A DNA stretch of 64,000 bases from positions 1 through 64,000 of the forward strand of contig CAAGCY010000013.1 of NCBI GenBank assembly GCA_900768465.1, written 5' to 3'. Below are positions 1 to 7,303 of this stretch, piece after piece. The DNA comes from Alphaproteobacteria bacterium. GTDB taxonomy: Bacteria > Pseudomonadota > Alphaproteobacteria > CAAGCB01 > CAG-977. Under the pieces are notes generated by a model. That model ran no database searches, was not told the DNA's origin, and was given only the letters and a program-made list of their open reading frames with translations. A program made the position numbers and the translations under genes. Position 1 is the stretch's first letter; each line of letters opens with the position of its first letter.

Positions 1-1404
1 ACGTTTGACACGGCATCGGTTTGCGTCAGCGGAACAACGAACTGCAAAACGTGCACGCAATCGGGCGGGTGCTATACCTGCACGGATTGCAAAGACGGCT
101 ATTATCCCGACAACGGCACATGTATTTCGTGCAAACAAAAGTTTGGCGACGATTGCGAAAAATGCACGCCGAACAAATGTACGACATGTGACGACGGTTA
201 TGAACCCGATCCGTACACGGGTAAATGCAAACCCAAAGCTTGTCCGTCGGGATATTCAACAACAACAACAGCATCAACCTGTGAAAAAATGGGCGTCGGT
301 TGGGAGTATAAATCCGATGGAATATCCGGCTCGCTCGCTTGCGGCAAGTGCTTCGAAAAAGCCTGTCCGACCAATTATTCGACAGATGACACCGAAACGA
401 CTTGCAGCGCGAAAGGTGAAGGCTGGCAATACTTACAGTATAAAAAATCCGGCGATCTGCCTTGCGGCAGATGCGCGGCAAAGGATTGCCCCGATGGATC
501 TTCGACGACAAAGACGTGCACAAAAGGCACAAAAGCGGAAAACTTGTCCAACTATTCGGGTAATTCCGTTTGCAAAAAATGCGTCAACTGCAATGCGGGC
601 GAACAATGCGCTTGCCCTGCGGGACAAGTCGCCGACGGAAACGGCGGATGCAAGAGCGCCGATCCGTGCGCGAATGTGACTTGCGACGGCGGGAAAGTCT
701 GCTCTGCGGGTTCTTGCGTCTGTCCGTCGAACAAACCGTATTCGGCAGGCGGTCAATGCCGCGAATGTACATCGGACAGCCATTGCGGCAATACGCAATC
801 CTGCTCGAACTATCAATGCGTTGATTTGTCGTGTTCGTCGTGTGAAACGGCATCCAATCACCAATGCGTACCGAAGGCCTGCCCGGACGGCTGGAACTCT
901 CCTGAAAACTTACCGTTCTGTTTAAATGGGCAGACTAAAAAAACGGATTCCTGCGGATGCTGGAAATGCGAAGGAGAGGCCTGCCCCGCCGGTTATACGC
1001 GAGGCACACCGTTCTGCCTGACATCGCAAAAAGTCGCCACAATAGGAAAAAAAGTCAATGGTCAATACTGCAGTAAATGCGTGGATAAAGACTGTTATGA
1101 TTACGGATACATCCCCCAAACGAAGGGGTGTCCCGAGGGTGAAAAAATGATGGCGGTTCCAATTCCCGAAGCCAGTTATTTGAGCTGCGGTAAATGTTCC
1201 GAAATAAACTATTTTCCCATAGGAGGAGGGGACGGGCCTACAAAGTGTTCAAGTTCTCAGCTGGATTGTGGGTCAATCGGATGCTGCCCCAAACATCCAA
1301 ACGGTTGCGCCGAATACGCCAATGACTGCAAATACGCAGGAAATGGCATGCACACCGCATGTCGTTGCATGGTGTACGACACGACATCAACGTTTATAAA
1401 CTGA
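1..1404 (+). CDS. Cysteine-rich EGF/VSP-like secreted protein (5'-truncated by window edge)
   Basis: The frame is open from base 1 to the TGA at 1402-1404, so the N-terminus lies outside the window. The visible 467 residues hold about 60 cysteines, arranged as CxxC pairs spaced by Gly/Tyr/Asp-rich loops such as 'CKDGYYPDNGTC' and 'CVCPSNKPYSAGGQC'. This looks like EGF, growth-factor-receptor or Giardia-VSP cysteine-rich modules. No C-terminal membrane helix, lipobox or beta-barrel is visible, so the protein is probably exported and stabilised by disulfides. It is followed at once by an intrinsic terminator. Function is unknown; a surface or adhesive role is inference. A shorter start at Met 289 would be possible, but the cysteine pattern continues upstream of it, so the gene is treated as partial. 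Confidence 0.8.
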   Translation, partial: TFDTASVCVSGTTNCKTCTQSGGCYTCTDCKDGYYPDNGTCISCKQKFGDDCEKCTPNKCTTCDDGYEPDPYTGKCKPKACPSGYSTTTTASTCEKMGVGWEYKSDGISGSLACGKCFEKACPTNYSTDDTETTCSAKGEGWQYLQYKKSGDLPCGRCAAKDCPDGSSTTKTCTKGTKAENLSNYSGNSVCKKCVNCNAGEQCACPAGQVADGNGGCKSADPCANVTCDGGKVCSAGSCVCPSNKPYSAGGQCRECTSDSHCGNTQSCSNYQCVDLSCSSCETASNHQCVPKACPDGWNSPENLPFCLNGQTKKTDSCGCWKCEGEACPAGYTRGTPFCLTSQKVATIGKKVNGQYCSKCVDKDCYDYGYIPQTKGCPEGEKMMAVPIPEASYLSCGKCSEINYFPIGGGDGPTKCSSSQLDCGSIGCCPKHPNGCAEYANDCKYAGNGMHTACRCMVYDTTSTFIN

Positions 1405-1410
1405 CACCGA

Positions 1411-1440
1411 AAGAGCGGGGCAATCGCCCCGCTCTTTTTT
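1411..1440 (+). terminator. Intrinsic terminator after the cysteine-rich gene
   Basis: A perfect 11-bp stem, AAGAGCGGGGC (1411-1421) with GCCCCGCTCTT (1426-1436), has a 4-nt AATC loop and is followed by T residues. It starts six bases after the stop codon. Confidence 0.9.
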
Positions 1441-1530
1441 CCCGCGCAAGTCGCTTGTGCCAACCTGTCAGGGGATTGCCGCACCTGCTGTCGCAGGCTT
1501 GCAAATTCGATTTTCTGTTTTAAATATCGT

Positions 1531-1640
1531 CCGAAATCACGAGAAGCGGTGGAGCCGCGACGCGGTGATCCATTTGCAGACGGTTTGCCGCAAATGCGGA
1601 ATCAATGGATTGATTCTGCCCGGTCGGCGTCGCAATGACG
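1531..1640. repeat. REP/BIME-like imperfect inverted repeat in the 1405-1731 intergenic gap
   Basis: The 327-bp gap has no convincing gene. It holds an imperfect palindrome: the left arm (about 1533-1573, ending GTGATCCATT) partly mirrors the right arm (about 1604-1640, AATGGATTG...CGCAATGACG). Inside it is a perfect short stem, CATTTGC (1571-1577) with GCAAATG (1590-1596). The right arm resembles the widespread bacterial intergenic motif 'ATGGATTG...CGCAATGAC'. Such REP-like palindromes are usually dispersed through a genome, but only this one copy was noticed here. Confidence 0.45.
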
Positions 1641-1680
1641 ATTCGGCGGGATGTGTTCTTTCGCCGCCAAAATAAAAAAA

Positions 1681-1708
1681 TTGCCTTGCGCGGCAAAAGC
1701 CCCTATCC
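1681..1708 (+). promoter_or_regulatory. Candidate sigma70-type promoter for the UbiA-hisHF operon
   Basis: TTGCCT (1681-1686), a 16-bp spacer and TATCCT (1703-1708) lie just upstream of a strong GGAGGGG ribosome-binding site and the ATG at 1732. Matches are partial, so this is a candidate only. Confidence 0.35.
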
Positions 1709-1731
1709 TTTGAAAAAAAAGGAGGGGGCGT

Positions 1732-2577
1732 ATGATTCCCGTGCTGAAATTGCTGCGTGTGCATCATTGGGTCAAAAACGGCTTGATTTTCCTGCCGCTG
1801 ACGTTCGGCGGCGGATTGACGGACGGCGCTTTGTTTTTAACGACGTTGGCGGGCGCGCTGTGCTTTTGCTGTTTGGCTTCGGCGATTTATGTGATGAACG
1901 ATTTGGCGGATGTCGAATCCGACCGTTTGCACCAAGTCAAACGCTTCCGCCCCCTTGCCGCGCAAACGGTTTCCGTTAAAACGGCAAAAACGTTGCTGAT
2001 TTTGATGCTGTCTTTGACCGTTTGCGGAACGGTTCTGCTGCAAAACGGCGCGGCGGCGGTTTTATCGGCGGCTTATTTGCTGTGCAACATTGCTTACAGC
2101 CGCGGCGCAAAGCGAATCCCGATTCTGGACATTGTTTTGCTGGTGTCGGGCTTTTTGATTCGTTTGTTCTTTGGTGCGGCGCTGACCGACGAAGAAGTGT
2201 CCCCGTGGCTGTACATGACCGTGATGACTATGGCGTGTTATTTGGCTTTGGGCAAGCGGCGCAACGATTTGCTGGCGGGCGAAAACAACGGCGTTTTGAA
2301 ATTCTACACGCCCGCTTTTTTGGACAAGTACATGACCGTTTGCCAAACGCTGACGATTGCTTTTTACGCGCTGTGGACGATGTCGCCGTCCGTCTTGCAT
2401 TCCGCGTCCGTCATTTGGACGGTGCCTTTGGTTATCGTTATTTGCATGAAGTACGGATTGAATATCGAAACGCAAAAGTATGCCGATCCCGTCGACGTGC
2501 TGTTAAACGACAAAGTTTTGTGCGGATTGGTCGCGCTGTACGGATTGATTATGACGGGATTGCTGTATTGGAGGTAA
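1732..2577 (+). CDS. UbiA-family prenyltransferase, decaprenyl-phosphate phosphoribosyltransferase-like
   Basis: This 281-aa polytopic membrane protein has the UbiA Asp-rich motif NDLADVESD at residues 56-64 and a second conserved stretch around YSRGAKRIPILD (122-133), followed by FLIR. The short length, the N-terminal 'LLRVHHWVKNGLIFLPL' and the second motif match the subgroup that transfers phosphoribose from PRPP to polyprenyl phosphate (DPPR synthase), rather than 4-hydroxybenzoate prenyltransferases. The product would be a lipid-linked ribose/arabinose donor for envelope glycans. The start is set by GGAGGGG seven bases upstream. hisH follows after one base, so the two are co-transcribed and possibly translationally coupled. 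Substrate assignment is by family resemblance. Confidence 0.75.
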   Translation: MIPVLKLLRVHHWVKNGLIFLPLTFGGGLTDGALFLTTLAGALCFCCLASAIYVMNDLADVESDRLHQVKRFRPLAAQTVSVKTAKTLLILMLSLTVCGTVLLQNGAAAVLSAAYLLCNIAYSRGAKRIPILDIVLLVSGFLIRLFFGAALTDEEVSPWLYMTVMTMACYLALGKRRNDLLAGENNGVLKFYTPAFLDKYMTVCQTLTIAFYALWTMSPSVLHSASVIWTVPLVIVICMKYGLNIETQKYADPVDVLLNDKVLCGLVALYGLIMTGLLYWR

Positions 2578-2578
2578 C

Positions 2579-3163
2579 ATGCTGACGGTTTTGGATTACG
2601 GCGGCGGCAATTTGAAAAGCGTCGTCAATCTGTTGGAAAGCTTTGATGTTCCGTTCGTTTTGACGGATAAAGCGGAACAAATCGAACAATCGGAAAAACT
2701 GCTGTTCCCCGGACAGGGGCATTTCGGGCAAGTCATGGAGTCGCTGAACCAAAAAGGGCTGACTTCCGCTTTGAAATCCGCCGTCGCAAAAGGCGTACCG
2801 TTTTTCGGAATCTGCGTCGGGCTGCAAGTACTGTTCGATTCGTCCGAAGAAGCCCCGAACGTCGCGGGATTGGGTGTCTTTAAGGGAAAATGCGTCCGCT
2901 TTCAGACGGGAAAAGTCCCCCAAATCGGCTGGAACAAAATCCAAACAACCGCGGCAAACACGTTTCTAAGCGACGATTTTTATTACTTTGTGAACTCGTA
3001 TCACGTCGTTCCGTCCGATTCGTCGATTGTGTCCGCCGTTGCCGATTATCATATTCCTTTCACGGCGGCGGTGCAGTGTAAAAACATTACGGCGACGCAG
3101 TTTCATCCCGAAAAAAGCGGACAAACGGGGCGCGATACGCTGAAAAGGTGGGTGTTCGCATGA
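2579..3163 (+). CDS. hisH: Imidazole glycerol phosphate synthase, glutaminase subunit HisH
   Basis: HisH hydrolyses glutamine and passes ammonia to HisF, which makes IGP and AICAR in histidine synthesis. The 194-aa protein begins with the family-typical LDYGGGNLKSV. It carries the class I amidotransferase triad: Cys79 in GICVGLQ, then His176 and Glu178 in QFHPEKS. The FVNSYH segment before the triad also matches. Its start codon is one base after the upstream stop, with GGAGG inside the preceding gene's end. Its stop overlaps hisF as ATGA. The other his gene in the window, hisB, lies 50 kb away, so the pathway genes are dispersed. Confidence 0.93.
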   Translation: MLTVLDYGGGNLKSVVNLLESFDVPFVLTDKAEQIEQSEKLLFPGQGHFGQVMESLNQKGLTSALKSAVAKGVPFFGICVGLQVLFDSSEEAPNVAGLGVFKGKCVRFQTGKVPQIGWNKIQTTAANTFLSDDFYYFVNSYHVVPSDSSIVSAVADYHIPFTAAVQCKNITATQFHPEKSGQTGRDTLKRWVFA

Positions 3164-3921
3164 TTACAAAACGCATTATTCCGTGCTTGGACGTCAAAGA
3201 CGGGCAAACCGTCAAAGGCGTGAATTTCGAAAACCTGCGCTTTGCGGGCGATGCCGTAGAGCTGGCGAAACGCTATTCCGAACAGGGCGCCGACGAACTG
3301 GTTTTGCTGGACATCACGGCGACAAACGACGGACGCAAAACAATGCTGGATATCGTGGAACGCGTCGCCAAAAACGTCTTTATTCCTTTTGCCGTCGGGG
3401 GCGGAATCCGCACTTTGGACGACATCCGCAATTTATTGCTGGCGGGCGCGGACAAAGTGTCCGTCAATTCCGCCGCCGTCGAAAATCCCGCCCTTGTCGA
3501 ACAGGCGGCGGGCAAGTTCGGATCGCAGTGCGTTACGGTCGCCATTGACGTTAAAAAATTCGACGGCGAATATTTTGTCGTTACCCGCGCGGGAAAGCAT
3601 AAAACGAATTTAAACGCGCTGGAATGGGCGAAAACCGTCGAACGGCTGGGCGCGGGCGAAATTCTTTTGACTTCAATGGACGCGGACGGCACACAACAGG
3701 GATTCGATTTGCGGATTACCGCCGAAATTTCTAAAAACGTCCGTATCCCCGTTATCGCTTCGGGCGGCGCGGGGGCGAACCCGCAGCACTTTGTCGACGT
3801 GTTTGAACAAGGATGCGCCGATGCGGCTTTGGCGGCATCGATTTTCCATTTCGGCACTTTGCCCGTTCCCGCTTTGAAAAAAGCTCTCAACGACAGCGGC
3901 GTCAATGTTCGATTGGTGTGA
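3160..3921 (+). CDS. hisF: Imidazole glycerol phosphate synthase, cyclase subunit HisF
   Basis: This (beta/alpha)8 cyclase converts PRFAR plus ammonia from HisH into IGP and AICAR. The 253-aa sequence starts MITKRIIPCLDVKDG. It has the catalytic aspartates Asp11 and Asp130 (VAIDVKKF), the LLTSMDADGT segment and the phosphate-binding ASGGAG loop. Start 3160 was chosen over an in-frame start at 3148 because it matches the family N-terminus, overlaps the hisH stop as ATGA and has AGGTGG upstream. All diagnostic residues are present, so it is a standard HisF rather than a sugar-amidation paralogue. Confidence 0.95.
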   Translation: MITKRIIPCLDVKDGQTVKGVNFENLRFAGDAVELAKRYSEQGADELVLLDITATNDGRKTMLDIVERVAKNVFIPFAVGGGIRTLDDIRNLLLAGADKVSVNSAAVENPALVEQAAGKFGSQCVTVAIDVKKFDGEYFVVTRAGKHKTNLNALEWAKTVERLGAGEILLTSMDADGTQQGFDLRITAEISKNVRIPVIASGGAGANPQHFVDVFEQGCADAALAASIFHFGTLPVPALKKALNDSGVNVRLV

Positions 3922-5026
3922 GGATTCAAAGTCCGCTTGGGCTTGGACGGCGGTTTTCACGGTGTTTTTCGCGCTGTCCGTCATCCCGCTGATTGCCGAT
4001 TTTCCGACGACTTATCCGTGGCAGGATTTGATGCTGAACTGGCGGGGCGGCTTTATCCGCCGCGGACTGCTGGGTGAAATCGGTCTGCTTTGCCGTCCGT
4101 ACGCCGCCGAAGTTTTGTGTGGACTGGTTTGTCTGGCTTATGCTGCCGCCGCGTTCCTGTTCGTCAAAACGGTGCTGGAAATGCAAAATCCCCGCGCGCG
4201 GCTGTTGATTTTGCTGTCTTCGTCATTGTTGATGTACGGCATTGTTTACCCGTCGGCGGGACTGCGCAAGGACGCGTTCGTCCTGCTTGCCTTTATCGCC
4301 GCCATGCGCACGCAAAAACCGCTGTTCGCCGCCGTTTTTATGACTCTGGCAACCTTTGTTCACGAAGAAACGCTGTTCTTTGCCCCGTTGGTCATGACGC
4401 GGCATAAAAAAACCGTCCCTTATTTTCTGGCGTTCGGCACGGTTTATACGGCTTTGACCGCTTTTCCGAAAGATGTCGAACAAGCCGTCGCCGAATCATG
4501 GGGCGTGGATTTTGGTTTGGCGGTCAAATACATCTCGGGCAAAGCGAATCCGTTTGCTTTGTCGCCGCAATATTATTCGAATCCGCCTGTTTCCTATGCG
4601 GATTGGCTGCCGTTTTTCAAAACGCGGATTGTGCCGTTCAGCCTGCTTGCGATAATCCTGACCGCCGCGCCGATTATCGTGTGCCTGCCGAAAAAGCTGT
4701 TCAAACATCCCGCCGTTTATGCTCCTTTGCTGTTGTTTTCCATGCCGAACTGGGGACGGTGGGAAAGCTTGATTTTAATGGCGTGGGTCGTGTCCGCGGC
4801 AACGCTTGAAAAAGGGGAAACGGGCAAAAATCCGCCGCTTTTGTTGTTCTTGCCCGCTTTTTTCGCGCTTTATCCGTACACGGATTTCATTTTTGATATG
4901 AAAAGCATCGTTTTGTTCGAACCTTTGCCGATTTTTGTTTTAATCGCCCTTTGCTTGATTTATAACGCTTCCAATGTTTTTAAAGGAGCTTGGCAATGGA
5001 TTACATTCAAGGCATCGGATTCATAG
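3905..5026 (+). CDS. Uncharacterised polytopic membrane protein with GGFIRRGLLGE motif
   Basis: A 373-aa protein with about nine hydrophobic segments. Conserved-looking polar patches sit between helices: NWRGGFIRRGLLGE (residues 46-58), GLRKDAF (119-125) and FVHEETLFF (151-159). Charged motifs of this kind at membrane interfaces occur in glycosyltransferase- or polymerase-like envelope proteins, but no family is recognised with certainty. The start overlaps hisF by 17 bp and the end overlaps the next gene by 31 bp, so it belongs to the operon that begins with the phosphoribosyltransferase. A role in envelope glycan synthesis is inference from that context. Confidence 0.75.
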   Translation: MFDWCEDSKSAWAWTAVFTVFFALSVIPLIADFPTTYPWQDLMLNWRGGFIRRGLLGEIGLLCRPYAAEVLCGLVCLAYAAAAFLFVKTVLEMQNPRARLLILLSSSLLMYGIVYPSAGLRKDAFVLLAFIAAMRTQKPLFAAVFMTLATFVHEETLFFAPLVMTRHKKTVPYFLAFGTVYTALTAFPKDVEQAVAESWGVDFGLAVKYISGKANPFALSPQYYSNPPVSYADWLPFFKTRIVPFSLLAIILTAAPIIVCLPKKLFKHPAVYAPLLLFSMPNWGRWESLILMAWVVSAATLEKGETGKNPPLLLFLPAFFALYPYTDFIFDMKSIVLFEPLPIFVLIALCLIYNASNVFKGAWQWITFKASDS

Positions 5027-5514
5027 GCTATGTCATCGGATTGTGGGCGGGACTGCAGAAAAAAGACGACCGCCTGTTTTTGGGTTTCAGCGTCGCTTTT
5101 TTGTTCTTTACCGCGCATCATTGGCTGCTGAACAATCAAATGGCGGCGGCATCCGCTTTGTTAATCGGCATCCGCATGTACTTGAACCGCTCTTTGAACG
5201 GGCTGATTATCGCCGTGCCGTTTTCAATCGCCGCCTGCATTCTGGCGTACTTCACTTATCAGGATTTCTACAGCCTGATGCCTTTGACCGCCGTATTGGT
5301 CGCAACCGTCGGAACGGCGTACACCAAAGGAATCAAGCTGCGCTATATCTTGATGTGCTGTTGTTTGTGCTGGCTGATTCACGATACCGCCAAAGGATCG
5401 TACGCGGGAACGGTGCAGGACTTGACCAACATTTCCGTTTACCTTTACACGATTTTCGCCATGAAAAAGGCGGCACGGAAATCCGCCCCTTTACAGCTGG
5501 ATTGTGCCGCGTAA
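4996..5514 (+). CDS. YgjV-family inner membrane protein
   Basis: A 172-aa protein with about six closely packed hydrophobic helices and the small-membrane-protein pattern of the YgjV family, including 'WAGLQKKDDRLFLGFS' near the N-terminus and the FFTAHHWLL segment. Function is unknown in the family. ATG 4996 is preferred over the in-frame TTG at 4990 because AAGGAG lies at the right distance from it. It is the last gene of the 1732-5514 operon. Its 3' end overlaps the convergent porin gene by 24 bp. Confidence 0.65.
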   Translation: MDYIQGIGFIGYVIGLWAGLQKKDDRLFLGFSVAFLFFTAHHWLLNNQMAAASALLIGIRMYLNRSLNGLIIAVPFSIAACILAYFTYQDFYSLMPLTAVLVATVGTAYTKGIKLRYILMCCCLCWLIHDTAKGSYAGTVQDLTNISVYLYTIFAMKKAARKSAPLQLDCAA

Positions 5515-6558
5515 GGAAAACACCGTCGCCGTTTTCGACGACTTGTCCAACGCGGGGTTGATGTAAACCTGTATGTCGGGCGTGATTGTCAGATATTTGC
5601 CGACTCCGATGTTCCAGTAGCTTTCCACCACCGATTCGTAGTCGCGAACGGGGGTTGAGTAATACTTTCGGGAAACTTTGTTGACCGCCGCCGCCAATCC
5701 GATTTGATTGTTTTCGGCAAAGTTCACGACTCCACCCAGCACATACGACCGCTTTAACGGCACGGAATCCCCGCTTGCGCCGTTGATTCGCATAAAAACA
5801 GCCGCTTTGTCGGTCAGGTTTTGCATCAGATTCACGGAAACGCCCGTCGAATTTTGAGGCTGCGCTTTGACCGACGGCTGATTGTACACCAGCACCGAAT
5901 ACGCGCCCGACGCGGGCGTGTATGCGATTTGTCCGAAGCTTGTAAACCGATGCTGTCCCCAGCCTTTGGTTGACAAAGCCCTTGCCCCGACGTTTGCGGC
6001 GTTCTGAGCCCCTGCGGCTATCGACCAGCGCGCCGTCGGATTGACCTGCACATACGCGCCCAAGCCCGCCGTCGGATAAGTTTCGCTGCCGTTTTGCGAC
6101 AGCGCGTCGTTGACAAAGTTTGTTTGCTGGTTGGAATCGTACGCCGAGCCGTCAAAATTATACAAAGGAAACTGCCCGACGGTTATCGACGCTTTGCCAA
6201 AGCTGTGGGTGAAAGTCAGCTGATCGAACGAGCTTTGACGCGTCGAAAAATCGTTTATCGGATTTGCCAGTCCCAAATCGTTTTGCACCCGCGCCGCGTT
6301 GCCGCCCCAATAGCGTACCAGATTATAGGAAAAAGACAACGTTCCGCCGTCATACGCCTGCCAGCTCACCGTCGGAGCGTAAACCGTCTGTATCGCGCTT
6401 TTGGCGTTGTTCGGCGTTCCTTTTTGCGCCAAAACGGAAACGTCCAAGCTGTAATTCAATCCGTAACCGTTCGACAAATCCTGCTTGAAATCCGCATAAT
6501 CCGCTGCTTGCGCACCCGTCGCCAACAACATTGCCGCCGCTATTGTTTTGATTTGCAT
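5491..6558 (-). CDS. aaxA: OprB-family outer membrane porin (AaxA-like)
   Basis: The 355-aa precursor has a Sec signal peptide (cut likely after GAQA, about residue 18), many amphipathic beta-strand segments and a C-terminal LRGTIQL strand. The pattern matches OprB-type carbohydrate-selective porins, such as 'VYAPTVSWQAYDGGTLSF' and 'TVGQFPLYNFDGS'. It is divergent from a pyruvoyl arginine decarboxylase and an antiporter. In Chlamydia the OprB-family protein AaxA imports arginine for exactly those partners, so the symbol rests on context. ATG 6558 is preferred over GTG 6561 because AGGGAG is then six bases away. The 3' end overlaps the convergent ygjV-like gene. Confidence 0.75.
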   Translation of the reverse strand: MQIKTIAAAMLLATGAQAADYADFKQDLSNGYGLNYSLDVSVLAQKGTPNNAKSAIQTVYAPTVSWQAYDGGTLSFSYNLVRYWGGNAARVQNDLGLANPINDFSTRQSSFDQLTFTHSFGKASITVGQFPLYNFDGSAYDSNQQTNFVNDALSQNGSETYPTAGLGAYVQVNPTARWSIAAGAQNAANVGARALSTKGWGQHRFTSFGQIAYTPASGAYSVLVYNQPSVKAQPQNSTGVSVNLMQNLTDKAAVFMRINGASGDSVPLKRSYVLGGVVNFAENNQIGLAAAVNKVSRKYYSTPVRDYESVVESYWNIGVGKYLTITPDIQVYINPALDKSSKTATVFSLRGTIQL

Positions 6559-6709
6559 CACTTGCTCCCTTTTTTATTTCAGCTTAGGCAAAAAACGCGG
6601 ATTCGGACAGAAAGCAATACGGTTATAAAAAACAAGTCCATCTGTTTTCGCCTTTGAAAACCCCGTACCGTTAAAGCCGTCATTCATTTTTTTTCAAGGA
6701 GGTTTAATC

Positions 6710-7291
6710 ATGTTAGTTGGCACTCGTTATCCGACATTGGCTTTTCACACGGGCGGCGCGGGACAATCCGACGACGGCATTCCGCCCCAGCCGTTTGAAA
6801 CGTTTTGTTACGACTCGGCTTTGGCGCAGGCGAAAATCCAAGACTTCAACGTCATTCCGTACACGTCCGTTCTGCCCCCCGAGCTGAAAGACAACATCGT
6901 TCCCGTCGACAAAGTGTCAAAGTTCTTTAAACACGGCGCAGTGCTGGAAGTCATCATGGCGGGCAACGGCGCAAACAGCAGCGAACACCGCGCGATTGCA
7001 ACAGGTGTCGGCGTTTGCTGGGGCAAAGACAAAATGGGCAAGCTTATCGGCGGCTGGGCGGCGGAATACGTCGAATACTTCCCGACTTATATCGACGACG
7101 AAATCGCCAAAGGGCATGCCGAAATGTGGCTGAACAAATCCCTGAAACACGAATTGGAAATCCGCGGCGTCGAAAAACACAGCGAATTTCAGCTGTATCA
7201 CAACTATATCAATATCACGCGGCAATTCGGTTATTGCTTGACATGCTTGGGCTTTTTGAACTTTGAAACCGCCGATCCCGTCAAATTGTAA
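6710..7291 (+). CDS. aaxB: Pyruvoyl-dependent arginine decarboxylase AaxB
   Basis: This enzyme decarboxylates arginine to agmatine, consuming a proton. It is made as a 193-aa proenzyme that self-cleaves to create a pyruvoyl group. The N-terminal region (GTRYPTLAFHTGG, PPQPFETFCYDSAL) is very close to chlamydial AaxB. The cleavage site is visible as Thr52-Ser53 in IPYTSVLPPE. The glycine-rich GWAAEYVEYFPT region and the KHSEFQLYHNYINI stretch also match. AAGGAGG lies seven bases before ATG 6710. The antiporter gene follows after 12 bp, and the porin is divergent. Together these form an acid-resistance or arginine-scavenging module. Confidence 0.92.
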   Translation: MLVGTRYPTLAFHTGGAGQSDDGIPPQPFETFCYDSALAQAKIQDFNVIPYTSVLPPELKDNIVPVDKVSKFFKHGAVLEVIMAGNGANSSEHRAIATGVGVCWGKDKMGKLIGGWAAEYVEYFPTYIDDEIAKGHAEMWLNKSLKHELEIRGVEKHSEFQLYHNYINITRQFGYCLTCLGFLNFETADPVKL

Positions 7292-7303
7292 AAGGACTGT
7301 ATC

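Noticed and set aside
5..679. A 224-codon open frame overlapping the start of the cysteine-rich gene
   Set aside because: It is rich in Arg/Ala/Thr with no cysteine pattern. The frame beginning at base 1 carries the continuous EGF-like cysteine array into the 289-1404 reading.
2579..3921. HisH2-HisF2 of the O-antigen sugar-amidation type
   Set aside because: All canonical HisH and HisF catalytic residues are intact and no WbpG-type amidotransferase is adjacent.
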